Shown here piece after piece: positions 19,232-28,377 of a stretch of DNA of 64,000 bases. How positions within the stretch are numbered: position 1 is the stretch's first letter; each line of letters opens with the position of its first letter. The DNA lies in contig NZ_CP045484.1 in NCBI RefSeq assembly GCF_009729055.1, positions 1,116,001-1,180,000 on the forward strand, in the 5' to 3' direction. Below the pieces are notes generated by a model. That model saw nothing but the letters and a program-made list of their open reading frames with translations. It was not told the DNA's origin and searched no databases. The stretch is from Sulfurisphaera ohwakuensis (GTDB lineage Archaea > Thermoproteota > Thermoprotei_A > Sulfolobales > Sulfolobaceae). The position numbers were made by a program, and so were the translations under genes.

Positions 19232-19423
19232 AGAGTTTGTTTGTTCCTAACTTTTCTTTAGCCTTCTCTAATAATCTCTTTTTTGTTCTCTTGTTAGCTT
19301 AGATACATCCACAACATTTGGTATAATTTATAATACAATTCTTGGTATTAAAATGTTACCCAATTTTTCCACGGACGTTACCTACGTGCTCGTTCTACTT
19401 GAAGGAACTTCCTTTCAATTCAT

Positions 19424-19477
19424 TATAAAATAAGCCGCGGCCGGGATTTGAACCCGGGACCTTTGCCTTACCAGGGC
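19424..19477. repeat. attR: right copy of 54-bp direct repeat
   Basis: This copy lies inside the intact tRNA-Thr gene and its 3' flank; identical to 12603-12656. Confidence 0.9.
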
Positions 19478-19507
19478 AACGCTCTAGCCAGGCTGAGCTA
19501 CCGCGGC
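19434..19507 (-). tRNA. tRNA-Thr (GGU), integration target
   Basis: Full cloverleaf, 74 nt: acceptor GCCGCGG/CCGCGGC, D arm GCTC/GAGC, anticodon stem TTGCC/GGCAA with loop CTGGTAA (anticodon GGT), T arm CCGGG/CCCGG with TTCAAAT loop. No intron and no encoded CCA. Its 3' half is duplicated at 12603-12656 by element integration. Confidence 0.93.
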
Positions 19508-19600
19508 ATTTAATATTTGTACCTTACAGCATATAAGTTTTTTGCAATTCTCATTAGTTATAGTTTTCTCTCTCCCTTATTTTTAAGGATCAGATTAAAC

Positions 19601-19795
19601 ATGGACACAAAAGAGAAAACAGATCTAATAAATATGATGTTCCAAGTAATTGAGGAAAACGTGCCTATTGACTGTGAGGATCTAATAGCAGATTTAAGGA
19701 AGAAGTTTATGAAGGATGTAAGAGATCTAGGATTTGAGGGGGCTTTACGAAAATGGCTAAAAAACGATAACGATGTGGAAATCATAACTTCTTAA
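19601..19795 (+). CDS. Small hypothetical protein
   Basis: A 64-residue charged helical protein ([20 protein letters not shown]...). I chose ATG 19601 because a TATA-like element (TTATTTTTAAGG, about 19576-19587) lies about 22 nt upstream, fitting a leaderless transcript; the longer frame from 19517 would start with a hydrophobic stretch between the tRNA and that promoter. The 3' end overlaps the convergent nucleotidyltransferase gene by 14 bp. Function unknown. Confidence 0.5.
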   Translation: MDTKEKTDLINMMFQVIEENVPIDCEDLIADLRKKFMKDVRDLGFEGALRKWLKNDNDVEIITS

Positions 19796-20468
19796 ATACC
19801 TCTGGTACCTCTACTGATGCTTCTTCGTAATCTTTTATAGTATCTATTGATCTCCAGTAAACGTTTTCATAAGTAACTCCTTTAAGTAAACCTTTTTCAG
19901 CTAGAGAAGGAAATGTTATTTTTTCAATATCCCCTTTTTCTGGTAAATATTCGAAAACCTCTGGTTTCATCTTGTAAACACCGGCATTTATCCAGTATTC
20001 TTTTAATAAGGGTTTTTCAACAAAACGTATTATTTTTCCATTTTCATCTATAGTTACAATACCATATGGACTCCTTAAAGGAACTAGGGCTATAGCTACA
20101 ATACAATCTTTTAATACCATCTTGCTAATATCAATGTTAGTAAGTATATCACCATTTATAACTATAAAATCTTCGTTTATGAAATCTTTAAGTCTTCTTA
20201 TAGCACCACCAGTACCTAATGGTTCTTCTTCTGTTAATGTAGCAATTGACACATTAAGTCTTTGTTGGTTTTTTGAAATCCATTCAATAAGAGCTTCTTT
20301 TTTGTAACCTGCTAACACAAAGAAAGAAGTAATACCAAAACTCTTTAACCAATGGATTTGCCATTCAATAATAGGTTTACCAGCAACTTCAACAAGAGGT
20401 TTAGGTTTATCATCGGTTAAAGGTCTTAATCTTTTACCGTAACCTCCAGCTAAAATTACAGCTTTCAT
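19782..20468 (-). CDS. Sugar-phosphate nucleotidyltransferase (mannose-1-P guanylyltransferase-like)
   Basis: The 228-residue protein begins with the nucleotidyltransferase signature [32 protein letters not shown], and has LGTGGAIRR and VINGDIL (metal-binding Asp) in order, then FVEKP. It would couple a sugar-1-phosphate to NTP to make an NDP-sugar for glycan synthesis. It is shorter than GlmU- or bifunctional forms because it lacks the C-terminal beta-helix, so substrate specificity is open. The genes near it are not sugar genes apart from the Alg13/14-like gene about 2 kb away. Confidence 0.85.
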   Translation of the reverse strand: MKAVILAGGYGKRLRPLTDDKPKPLVEVAGKPIIEWQIHWLKSFGITSFFVLAGYKKEALIEWISKNQQRLNVSIATLTEEEPLGTGGAIRRLKDFINEDFIVINGDILTNIDISKMVLKDCIVAIALVPLRSPYGIVTIDENGKIIRFVEKPLLKEYWINAGVYKMKPEVFEYLPEKGDIEKITFPSLAEKGLLKGVTYENVYWRSIDTIKDYEEASVEVPEVFKKL

Positions 20469-20516
20469 TAAATTACTACAATTCTTTATAATAATAAAGT
20501 TTTTCAGAGTCCTTAT

Positions 20517-21005
20517 TTATTCTCTCCTATTATTATTGTTTTCTATTAATTTAGTCACATCTATTCCTTCCAATTCGAGTAATTTTCTCTTTAATTCTAT
20601 CCCTCTTGAGTATCCACCTAAGCTTTTTTCTCCAATAACTCTATGACATGGTATTATTAATAGCACATTATTTTTCGATAATGCGGTACCAACAGCTCTA
20701 GGTGATGTCTTCACAGCGTCAGCTACTTGCTTATAAGTCCTTACTTCACCCCACTTTATTCTCATTACCTCTTTGAATACTCTTATCCTAAACTCATTAA
20801 AAGGTTTAAAGTCTACAGGCTCAGTTAAATCAACCTTCTTCCCTTCAAAATACAAATCTAATTTGTAAAAGAAGTCTGTAAAATAATCATTATTTAGAGA
20901 GCTTCTTTCTGCACAATCACAAAAATCTAGCATAACAAATCCTTTCTCATTTTTAGCTACTGTAATTGGACCAAAAGGGCTTTTATAAAGACCGTAAACT
21001 ATCAT
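20517..21005 (-). CDS. ogt: Methylated-DNA-[protein]-cysteine methyltransferase
   Basis: This 162-residue suicide enzyme repairs O6-alkylguanine. The active-site motif is [17 protein letters not shown]; upstream are the helix-turn-helix with Arg finger [20 protein letters not shown]. The size matches archaeal Ogt. Its ATG overlaps the end of thrS by 4 nt, so it is translated with it. A CDCAE cysteine pair near residue 29-31 may form a disulfide, as in thermophilic Ogt proteins. Confidence 0.93.
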   Translation of the reverse strand: MIVYGLYKSPFGPITVAKNEKGFVMLDFCDCAERSSLNNDYFTDFFYKLDLYFEGKKVDLTEPVDFKPFNEFRIRVFKEVMRIKWGEVRTYKQVADAVKTSPRAVGTALSKNNVLLIIPCHRVIGEKSLGGYSRGIELKRKLLELEGIDVTKLIENNNNRRE

Positions 21006-22624
21006 TTTAATTTATTTATTGCACTCTGGTTCAAATCTCTATTTCTTATCTCTTCTAATAATGCTTTGAGAAAGTTATCAAACTTAACTCCTCTTATTTC
21101 CACATTATTCCTACCTCTTACAGTTACTTTCCCCTCTTCTCTCTCCTTCTTCCCTATTATTATCATATATGGGACTCCTTCATCATAAGCCTTCTTAATC
21201 CTTTTTGACAAAGTCTCATCAGACATGTCTAGTTCTACTCTTATCCTATTTTCCTTTAGCTTAGAGAGTAGATTTAGAGCGTAATCCTCCACATCTTTAC
21301 TTATTGGTAATACTCTGACTTGAACTGGTGAGAGCCATGTAGGTAATTTTCCTCTGAAATGTTCTAATAGAATTGCCATAAATCTTTCTATAGAACCATA
21401 AATAGCTCTATGTATCATAACTGGTCTTTTTCTACTTCCGTCTTTATCTATATATTCTAGCTTAAACCTCTCTGGAAGATTGAAATCGACTTGAATTGTT
21501 GATAACTGCCACCATCTGCCTAAACTATCCCTTATATCAAAATCTATTTTAGGACCATAAAATGCTCCTTCTTTTTCTTTTACAATATATCTTATTCCTA
21601 ACTCATTTAGGGCGGAAACTAAAGCATTTGTAGCCTTTTCCCATAATTCATCACTTCCTATACTTTCATCTGGTCTTGTACTTAAATTAATCCTAACATC
21701 ATCACCTTTAAATCCAAATATAGATAAAACATCAATAGTCTTCTTTACTAACATTTTCACTTCATCTTTTATTTGATCTTCAGTTAAGAATATATGCCCA
21801 TCATCTTGTACAAATCCTCTAACTCTTAGTAATCCATAAAGCTCACCTCTTTTCTCCCATCTAAAAACCAATCCAAACTCTGAAAACCTTATAGGTAAAT
21901 CTTTATAACTTCTCGTTTTAGATTTATATATTAAGATATGGGCTGGACAATTCATTGGCTTAAGTCCTAGTTCTTCATCCTCCATCTTGAAAAGAACCAT
22001 CTTGTCCTTGTAATAATCATAATGACCACTAGTTTTCCAGAGAATCGACCTATATATCTCTGCCGTAAATACTTCTTGATAACCCATACTTTCATTTATT
22101 TCTTCCATAAATCTCATCAATTCTTTCCTTATTATCTGTCCTTTATAGTGAAATAGCGCAAGACCAGGTGCAGTCTCGTCAGGAAAGCTGAATAAATCCA
22201 GTCTTTCTCCTATTATCCTATGATCGTATTCTGATACCTCCTCTAGCCACTTTAAATATTGATCTAATTCCTCTTTTTTCTCAAATCCAACTCCTCTTAT
22301 TCTAACATATTGAACATTAGGAGAAGGATGATGAACTGAAATATTAAGTATTTCAAAATATTTTGGTTCTAAACTTGAAGGTTCTCCTAGCACTCTAATC
22401 TTATTTCCATTAAATTCTATATATCCATCCTTCAACTGATAGGAGTATTGATTATAAGTAGCAAATTTCTTAGCTTCATCTAATGTTAATGCCGTATCAC
22501 TTTCTATATCCACATAAAAATCTCTCTCACCTAAACCGACTTCTACTGGTTTAAACCCATTTGAGGCCAAATTTAAGGCATAGATTATACCAGCCTTCAG
22601 CCATACTCCTTTATACTCTTCCAT
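21002..22624 (-). CDS. thrS: Threonyl-tRNA synthetase, catalytic (editing-less) form
   Basis: The 540-residue class II synthetase has the ThrRS core: [47 protein letters not shown], motif 2 [26 protein letters not shown], motif 3 near [19 protein letters not shown], and a C-terminal anticodon-binding domain. Only about 120 residues precede the core, so the archaeal N2 editing domain is absent. Crenarchaea are known to split ThrRS into catalytic and editing proteins; this is the catalytic one, and the editing partner must lie elsewhere. It leads an operon with ogt. Confidence 0.92.
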   Translation of the reverse strand: MEEYKGVWLKAGIIYALNLASNGFKPVEVGLGERDFYVDIESDTALTLDEAKKFATYNQYSYQLKDGYIEFNGNKIRVLGEPSSLEPKYFEILNISVHHPSPNVQYVRIRGVGFEKKEELDQYLKWLEEVSEYDHRIIGERLDLFSFPDETAPGLALFHYKGQIIRKELMRFMEEINESMGYQEVFTAEIYRSILWKTSGHYDYYKDKMVLFKMEDEELGLKPMNCPAHILIYKSKTRSYKDLPIRFSEFGLVFRWEKRGELYGLLRVRGFVQDDGHIFLTEDQIKDEVKMLVKKTIDVLSIFGFKGDDVRINLSTRPDESIGSDELWEKATNALVSALNELGIRYIVKEKEGAFYGPKIDFDIRDSLGRWWQLSTIQVDFNLPERFKLEYIDKDGSRKRPVMIHRAIYGSIERFMAILLEHFRGKLPTWLSPVQVRVLPISKDVEDYALNLLSKLKENRIRVELDMSDETLSKRIKKAYDEGVPYMIIIGKKEREEGKVTVRGRNNVEIRGVKFDNFLKALLEEIRNRDLNQSAINKLK

Positions 22625-22662
22625 AGTTAGGTATTTTTATCTAACCGAATAAAATAGTTTTA

Positions 22663-23631
22663 GTGTCAGATTTACTTATAATTGCAAGTGGTGGAGGACA
22701 TACTGGTTTTGGGAGAGCGATAGCTGAATATTTACCCTTTAAGCCAGATTTCGTAATTCCAGAGAATGACAAAAACAGTGAAGAAATGATTAAGAATTTA
22801 GCAAGAAAAATATACTATGTCAAGAAGGGAAAAGAACCTAGTGAAGGAAACACACAGTTCTTGAAAAATATATTTAAGATCCTTTCTCAGTCAAGTAAGA
22901 TCGAGAAATACAAGATAGTAATAGCTACTGGTTCAAATCATTCCTTAATTCCCTCATTTGTGCAATATTTGAAAAGAGCAAAGATTTACGGTATTGAAAG
23001 TCAAGATAGAATAGTAACTAAGGGAAAAGCAATTAGGCTAATCTCATATTTCTCAAAAGGAATTTTTTTGCATTGGAAGGAACAGAAAAAACTCTACCCT
23101 AAAAAAGGAATAGTGGTGGGCCCAATAGTTGAAAAACCTAAGTATAAAGCAGAGAATGGTGACTATATCTTAGTAACAACAGGAAGCCAAGGATTTAAGG
23201 AGTTATTTGATCGTCTTATTAAATTAGAATTAGAGAAGGTAATTGTTCAAACGGGAAAAGTAGATCCGAGCATATATAAGGACAAGAAGCCAAATTGGAA
23301 ATTCTTCTCTTTCGATCCAGATATAGAAAAATGGATAGCTAAGGCCAAATTAATTATAACACATCAAGGTAAGACAGCAATGGAAGCTGTAGTAATGTAT
23401 AAGAAACCCACAATTATAGTTTACAACAAATCTTGGATTTATGCTGCTACAAAAGAAGATAGTAAACTTTATGCTGAAATACTAGGAGCAACATTCTTAG
23501 ATGACCCATCTAGCTGGGATTCAGATGATGTTTTACTTAAAGCGATTGAGAAAGCTCATAAACCTAAGGATTATGAAATTGGCACGCAAAAGTTGGTAGA
23601 TTTAATTTTAAGTGATCTAACTAGAAACTAA
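22663..23631 (+). CDS. Alg14/Alg13-like fused glycosyltransferase
   Basis: The 322-residue protein begins SDLLIIASGGGHTGFGRAIAEYL, like the Alg14/MurG N-terminal domain, and its C-terminal half has VTTGSQGFKELFDRL and ITHQGKTAMEAVVMYKKPTIIVY, the nucleotide-sugar-binding pattern of Alg13/MurG. It would add a GlcNAc-type sugar to a lipid-linked acceptor for N-glycans at the inner membrane face, fitting the presence of aglB elsewhere in the window. The start is GTG 22663. Its promoter overlaps that of divergent thrS (TATTTTTATC at 22631-22640 for this gene). Confidence 0.75.
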   Translation: MSDLLIIASGGGHTGFGRAIAEYLPFKPDFVIPENDKNSEEMIKNLARKIYYVKKGKEPSEGNTQFLKNIFKILSQSSKIEKYKIVIATGSNHSLIPSFVQYLKRAKIYGIESQDRIVTKGKAIRLISYFSKGIFLHWKEQKKLYPKKGIVVGPIVEKPKYKAENGDYILVTTGSQGFKELFDRLIKLELEKVIVQTGKVDPSIYKDKKPNWKFFSFDPDIEKWIAKAKLIITHQGKTAMEAVVMYKKPTIIVYNKSWIYAATKEDSKLYAEILGATFLDDPSSWDSDDVLLKAIEKAHKPKDYEIGTQKLVDLILSDLTRN

Positions 23632-23636
23632 TACTA

Positions 23637-23686
23637 GTGATGAGACGAGCGCACACCGATAAGATGAAGACGTCACTGCGTGCTGA
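23637..23686 (+). ncRNA. Candidate C/D-box sRNA over the start of the EndoIII-like gene
   Basis: C box GTGATGA (23637-23643), 12-nt guide, D' box CCGA (23656-23659), C' box AGATGA (23662-23667), 15-nt guide, D box CTGA (23683-23686). Box order, the exact 12-nt C-to-D' spacing, the 50-nt size and a GC content clearly above the surrounding coding DNA all fit an archaeal 2'-O-methylation guide. Its first base is also the first possible start codon of the following gene. Confidence 0.6.
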
Positions 23687-24359
23687 TAAGATAATTCAAA
23701 AACTTATTCAAGAATTTGAAAAGAATAAAGATCTCTTAAGACAAGCTGGATGGATTGTCAGTGATGCAAATTCATTTGAATGGTGGGATGGATTAAAGAC
23801 CGCTGATGAAATTTTAATTTCATCCATACTAGTACAAATGACTAAGTGGGAAATAGTTAAAAAAATAATTGAAAGATTAAGGCAAACAGGTTTAAATAAA
23901 CTAGATAAATTGGCTAATTTATCAGAAGAAGAAATTGAAGAACTTATTAAAGGAGTTAATTTTTATAAGACTAAGGCTAAAAGGCTAAAGAAATTAGCCA
24001 TTATAGTTAAAGAGAAAGGACTAGAAAATATAGTTAAGAATGAAAAAAGTTTGAAAGAAATTGAAGGAATAGGAGACGAGACTGCAGAATCTTTACAACT
24101 TTTTGTAGCTAATCTTCCTGTATTTCCAAGATCCGAATATGCTTCTAGGATTTTAAGCAGAATTTTAGGTGAAAAAATAAGCAAAAAAGAAGCTAAAATT
24201 TTGGCTGAGAGTTATTTAAAATATGATGTATATAAACTTAAACTTTTTCATGCTGGAATAGTTACCATTGGTAAAATTTTTTGTTTAAGTAAACCTAAGT
24301 GCAATAGTTGCATATTTAAAGATTTGTGTGCATATTATAAACATGTGGTGAAAAGTTGA
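23637..24359 (+). CDS. Endonuclease III-like HhH-GPD protein with altered active site
   Basis: Up to 240 residues with the helix-hairpin-helix [15 protein letters not shown] and a C-terminal [4Fe-4S] loop C-x6-C-x2-C-x5-C ([16 protein letters not shown]), the endonuclease III architecture. The catalytic Lys of the usual GVGxKTA motif is Glu here (GIGDETA), and the catalytic Asp of VDTHVxR aligns with Ser in RSEYASR. It may bind DNA without normal glycosylase chemistry or use other residues. The start is unclear: GTG 23637, ATG 23640 or ATG 23664 all lie in the candidate sRNA, and no other start follows until about 23841. Its stop overlaps sucC by 4 nt. Confidence 0.8.
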   Translation: MMRRAHTDKMKTSLRADKIIQKLIQEFEKNKDLLRQAGWIVSDANSFEWWDGLKTADEILISSILVQMTKWEIVKKIIERLRQTGLNKLDKLANLSEEEIEELIKGVNFYKTKAKRLKKLAIIVKEKGLENIVKNEKSLKEIEGIGDETAESLQLFVANLPVFPRSEYASRILSRILGEKISKKEAKILAESYLKYDVYKLKLFHAGIVTIGKIFCLSKPKCNSCIFKDLCAYYKHVVKS

Positions 24360-25369
24360 AACTTTACGAGTTTGAAGGAAAGGAACTTTTTAGGGAAGTA
24401 GGAATCCCAGTACCAAAAGGTATAGTTACAGATAAACCAATAAAATGGGAAGGAAAAGCTGTAGTTAAATCTCAACTACTTGAAGGAGCAAGAGGAAAAA
24501 GAGGATTAGTAAGAGTAACTGAAAATGTTGAAGAGACTATAAATGAGCTTATGAAGTTAGGAGTTAATAAATTCCTCGTAGAAGAATTTATTCCGCATGA
24601 AAAAGAAATCTACTTATCGGCATTAATAGATAGAGATGTTGCAGAACCTATTATTGTAGCATCACCAGAAGGTGGAATAGATATAGAGAGTAGTAAGAAT
24701 GTAAAAATTTTTCATATACCAATTGAAAGAGGAGTAAGATCTTATGATGTTATTAAAATTGAAAAATATCTTAATGTTAAGGGTCTTGAACCCATAATTA
24801 AAGGATTATACAAATTGGTTACTGAATATGATGCTGAATTAGCTGAAATAAACCCATTAGCTGTCACAGTGGATGGAAGGCTTTACGCTTTAGATTCAAA
24901 AGTAATCTTAGAAGATAACGCATTATTTAGACACCAAGATCTATTAGAAAAAATTGGAAGATCACCTAGTAAAGATGCCTATGTAGAGTTAGATGGAGAT
25001 ATTGGGATTATAGGTAATGGGGCTGGATTAACTATGGCCACCATGGATATGGTTAAATTAATGGGGGGAAGCCCAGCTGATTTCTATGATGTTGGTGGTG
25101 GAGCAGACAGAGAGAAAGTTAAAGAAGCAGTATTGAAGATTGGTTCAAATCCCAAGGTTAAGAAAATCATTATAAATATTTATGGAGGAATAACAAAATG
25201 TGATGAAGTCGCACTTGGAATAGTTGATGCGTACAGTTTAATAAAGAAACCCATATATGTAAGACTTGTAGGAACAAACGAAGAACAAGGAAGGAAAATA
25301 CTTCAAGAAAATGGTATTAAATATTATACTGATGCATTAAGTTGCATAGGTGATGCATTACGCTCATAA
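24356..25369 (+). CDS. sucC: Succinyl-CoA synthetase, beta subunit
   Basis: The 337-residue protein has an N-terminal ATP-grasp domain ([21 protein letters not shown], then EINPLAV near residue 163) and a C-terminal ligase domain with [19 protein letters not shown] and [11 protein letters not shown]. With SucD it interconverts succinyl-CoA and succinate with nucleotide phosphorylation in the TCA cycle. It is somewhat shorter than bacterial SucC, as in other crenarchaea. The start is TTG 24356, coupled to the preceding stop (TTGA). Confidence 0.92.
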   Translation: MKLYEFEGKELFREVGIPVPKGIVTDKPIKWEGKAVVKSQLLEGARGKRGLVRVTENVEETINELMKLGVNKFLVEEFIPHEKEIYLSALIDRDVAEPIIVASPEGGIDIESSKNVKIFHIPIERGVRSYDVIKIEKYLNVKGLEPIIKGLYKLVTEYDAELAEINPLAVTVDGRLYALDSKVILEDNALFRHQDLLEKIGRSPSKDAYVELDGDIGIIGNGAGLTMATMDMVKLMGGSPADFYDVGGGADREKVKEAVLKIGSNPKVKKIIINIYGGITKCDEVALGIVDAYSLIKKPIYVRLVGTNEEQGRKILQENGIKYYTDALSCIGDALRS

Positions 25370-26214
25370 ATAGAAACACAAGAGTACTAGTTCAAGGAAT
25401 TACCGGTAAAGAAGGCTCATTCCACACTAAACAAATGCTCAGTTACGGAACTAAAATTGTTGCTGGAGTAAGTCCAGGCAAAGGTGGAACTACTGTTCAT
25501 GGAGTACCAGTTTACGATACTGTTGAAGATGCACTTAAGGAACACGAAATAGACGCAAGTATTGTATTCGTACCAGCAAAATATGCCCCAGATGCTATTT
25601 ACGAAGCAATTGACGGAGGAATAAAATTAGTTGTAGTAATAACAGAACACATACCAGTTCTTGATATGTTGAAAATAGTTAGATATGCTAAAGCAAAAGG
25701 AACTAGAATTATTGGCCCCAATTGTCCAGGTCTAATAGTTCCAGAAGAGAGCTTAATAGGAATTCTTCCACCTAGAGCTTTTAAGAAGGGAAAAATTGGC
25801 ATCGTTTCTAGATCTGGAACATTAACCTATGAAGTTGCTGAAATGGTGAAAAAAGACTATGGACAATCTACCGTTATTGGAATTGGTGGAGATCCTATAA
25901 TAGGAACTGATATGATTGAGGTTGTAAAAATGTTTGAAGAAGACTCAGAAACAGAAAGTATAGTAATGATAGGAGAAATTGGCGGTACGATGGAAGAGAG
26001 AGTTGCAAAGATGAAAGCTGAGGGTAAGATAAAGAAAAAAATAGTTGCATATATTGCAGGCATGACAGCACCAAGAGAAAAAAGAATGGGCCATGCTGGT
26101 GCGGTAGTTTATATGGGTATGGGAACGTTCGAAAGCAAAATAAAAGCTTTAACAGAAGCTGGAATACCAGTTGCAAAAACACCTTACGAAATACCTAAGT
26201 TACTTTCTTCTTGA
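25357..26214 (+). CDS. sucD: Succinyl-CoA synthetase, alpha subunit, non-AUG start
   Basis: The CoA-binding Rossmann N-terminus [33 protein letters not shown], and the phosphohistidine motif [12 protein letters not shown] identify SucD. The first ATG (25435) would remove the essential first strand. Between the in-frame stop at 25351-25353 and that ATG there is no ATG, GTG or TTG, yet family similarity extends up to INRNTRVLV. The best starts are ATT 25357 (reading M-T-L-I-N-R-N-T-R, the usual length) or ATA 25366 overlapping the sucC stop (ATAA). I place the start at ATT. The 3' end overlaps the convergent gene by 15 bp. Confidence 0.88.
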   Translation: MTLINRNTRVLVQGITGKEGSFHTKQMLSYGTKIVAGVSPGKGGTTVHGVPVYDTVEDALKEHEIDASIVFVPAKYAPDAIYEAIDGGIKLVVVITEHIPVLDMLKIVRYAKAKGTRIIGPNCPGLIVPEESLIGILPPRAFKKGKIGIVSRSGTLTYEVAEMVKKDYGQSTVIGIGGDPIIGTDMIEVVKMFEEDSETESIVMIGEIGGTMEERVAKMKAEGKIKKKIVAYIAGMTAPREKRMGHAGAVVYMGMGTFESKIKALTEAGIPVAKTPYEIPKLLSS

Positions 26215-27240
26215 TCTAATAAATACTACTAGAGCTATCACTATCACTACAGTAAAACCTCCTATTAACACGTACTCTGGTGACAAAGAATCAGATGAAG
26301 ATAAGACTGTTTCTTTTATCCCAACAATTTCTCCTTGATTGAAATTAGAGAAGATTATCGATATTTTTCCACCATCAGGGAAGAAGAGAACATAATAGTG
26401 ACCTATCATTACACCCATGAAAGGATATGACTTATTATCATAATTATAAGTAGTTTCCCAGAATATATTACCATATACTGAAGTCTCTTGAACTATTATA
26501 GAGTAAGCACTTCCATTTACATATATTGTACCACTAGGTTCTACCCACGGAAACTCACCTATTGGTAAAATTACTGTTGCGTATCCTTGAGAAGAAATAT
26601 TTAGAGCACTTACTGTTAAATTCCCTATATTTAAGTTGTGATATGAGAATGTAGCATGAGGAGAGACTATATAAACTTCTTTATGTAGAGTATTGCCCTT
26701 GAAAAGATAATCTAAGTTAACTTTATACACATTGTATGTCTTTATAAAATTAGGTAGTGGTTTTACGAAGTTTAATTTTACACTGAAATTGAACTTGATA
26801 TTATTTTCAAAAGTTTTGTTATAAATTAATATAGGGAAACCGTATTGAGAAGATACAATAATGTAACTTCCACCTGGAGAATAGAACTTTATGACAGGAA
26901 TATTAACAGAGCCATTGTTTATAGGGAAAGTTGAAGTAGTGAAATTAGTAAATAATGAGATAATTGGAAGATAGTACTGGTTATAGTAAAGATCATAATA
27001 GGTAAGCACTCCATTCAAATTAAAAGATGATATATTTGAGTGTGGCGGAAGCGGAGGTGTATGAGTAGTAAAGTTACTCACTACATGAACATTAAAACTT
27101 GTATTCTCCCATGTCATATTAAAATTGTATATATAAAATAAATACTGATTCTGTGTCGTATAATACGAAGAAGAATATAAAGTATAGGAGAAAATCATAC
27201 CAGGTATTAAGAACGAGAAAAGAATGATGGAGAGTGACAT
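26200..27240 (-). CDS. Secreted, membrane-anchored surface glycoprotein
   Basis: The 346-residue protein has an N-terminal signal segment ([17 protein letters not shown]), a Tyr/Asn/Phe-rich beta body with many N-x-S/T sites, and a C-terminal transmembrane helix ([19 protein letters not shown]) followed by RSRRK. The topology places the body outside the cell. No enzyme motif or known domain is recognised. It lies between sucD (convergent) and tRNA-Ile. Confidence 0.65.
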   Translation of the reverse strand: MSLSIILFSFLIPGMIFSYTLYSSSYYTTQNQYLFYIYNFNMTWENTSFNVHVVSNFTTHTPPLPPHSNISSFNLNGVLTYYDLYYNQYYLPIISLFTNFTTSTFPINNGSVNIPVIKFYSPGGSYIIVSSQYGFPILIYNKTFENNIKFNFSVKLNFVKPLPNFIKTYNVYKVNLDYLFKGNTLHKEVYIVSPHATFSYHNLNIGNLTVSALNISSQGYATVILPIGEFPWVEPSGTIYVNGSAYSIIVQETSVYGNIFWETTYNYDNKSYPFMGVMIGHYYVLFFPDGGKISIIFSNFNQGEIVGIKETVLSSSDSLSPEYVLIGGFTVVIVIALVVFIRSRRK

Positions 27241-27288
27241 GCTAAGTAATATAAGGTGTTAAGGGTTATTAAAAACTTTCACAACTAT

Positions 27289-27377
27289 GGGCCCGGCGGG
27301 ACTTGAACCCGCGACCTCCCGGTGTCTGACCGGGAGTGTTATCAGCCGGGCGCTCTACCAAGCTAAGCTACGGGCCC
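27289..27377 (-). tRNA. tRNA-Ile (GAU) with 16-nt intron
   Basis: Acceptor GGGCCCG/CGGGCCC, anticodon stem CCCGG/CCGGG, loop CTGATA-intron-A, T arm GCGGG/CCCGC. The 16-nt insert begins after position 37. CTGA of the anticodon loop pairs with TCAG in the intron to give a 4-bp helix between two 3-nt bulges (TAA and ACA), a canonical bulge-helix-bulge for the splicing endonuclease. The spliced loop CTGATAA gives anticodon GAT. Confidence 0.9.
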
Positions 27378-27432
27378 ATATTAATCATTATAACTAACCT
27401 TTTTAAGACTTTTTGTTAAAAATATAGTCATA

Positions 27433-27487
27433 ATGATGAGCGATGGGCGGATTGATTGATGATAATAGATATATAAAGAAAGGCTGA
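27433..27487 (+). ncRNA. Candidate C/D-box sRNA
   Basis: C box ATGATGA (27433-27439), 12-nt GC-rich guide, D'-like TTGA (27452-27455), C' box TGATGA (27457-27462), 21-nt AT-rich spacer and D box CTGA (27484-27487). A TATA-like CTTTTTAAGA at about 27399-27408 lies about 26 nt before the expected 5' end. The region is otherwise non-coding. The long second spacer and imperfect D' box are weak points. Confidence 0.5.
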
Positions 27488-28377
27488 CTAAAATATTAAC
27501 TAGAAAAAGTTACTCACGTAATCTAGTTATATTCTCTCTATTAGTATTTTTGGTATAGTCATATAATACAGAGATCTAAATGAATCACTAAAATTACAAA
27601 GAAAAAACTTAATAAGATAATTATATCCTCTATAATTCATTTCTATTTTAAATATAATGAAATACAGTTAATATCATAGAAATTATAACCCTAATCTTAC
27701 TTTATCTAGCTACCGTTTTTAACTTTATTACGCTTTTTCGACAAATACAAGACTCAAAACTCTAACAAAAATTTAAATCATCAGATTAAACTTTTAGGAC
27801 AATAGTTCGCTTGAGAGAACTTGGCTTACGATAGAGAAAATCCAGATATAAATGCAGCATGTTCACTTTAGGAGGACGTACTTTAATATTCCAATATTAA
27901 TTTCACTAAAACTTAGATAAAAGAACAATATAATGGTCTTTTCTAATAATGTCTTAATCTTTCTCTATTTCGTAAATATAATTTTTTATTAGCCTTCTGA
28001 ATTAAAATATCACTAAAAGTGAAAACTTTATTTCTTGTAACCCAAATTCTAGTTTAAAAACTTTGAAAATTATCAAATCAACTATCAAATTGAAAGGTAA
28101 TGATAAAAATCCCATTAGTAGAGAACTAAAATATACGTTAATATTTATTAAAACTCTATAAACCTTCCTTTAAACGCTTAATTCTTTATATTAAGACATC
28201 TACAAGGTCTTATTGATTTAAGACGGGAATCTTATGATAACGATCTTTCAAAACTATTAAATCTTGAATTTTTCATAAAAACATAATCACTTATATAAGT
28301 TTAGGAAGACAAAATAATTCATATTCTCATACTAGTTATGGTTTTTCATTATATCCAGTTAAGAGTATATAAAATTT
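27488..28377. other. Gene-poor AT-rich gap
   Basis: About 890 bp without a credible gene. At 27824-27871 a frame reads AYDRENPDINAACSL and stops, faintly like the end of a TnpB protein; nothing else of it is left. Long gaps like this may contain decayed mobile DNA. Confidence 0.45.

Larger units (their letters stand above)
12603..19477. mobile_element. Decayed SSV-type integrated element in tRNA-Thr
   Basis: The segment is bounded by a 54-bp perfect direct repeat made of the 3' half of tRNA-Thr plus 11 bp of flank (12603-12656 and 19424-19477). The right copy is part of the intact tRNA. Just inside the left copy is the C-terminal part of an SSV-like tyrosine integrase reading out of the repeat, the usual int(C) position. 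No int(N) is visible next to the right copy. The inside carries small membrane, exported and regulatory proteins plus two inverted IS copies. It is best read as a fusellovirus- or plasmid-derived element that has decayed and can no longer excise itself. Confidence 0.8.

Noticed and set aside
27824-27871. Frame AYDRENPDINAACSL resembling the end of a TnpB protein
   Set aside because: Only 15 residues, no zinc-finger or RuvC remains and stops on both sides; too short to call a transposon remnant.
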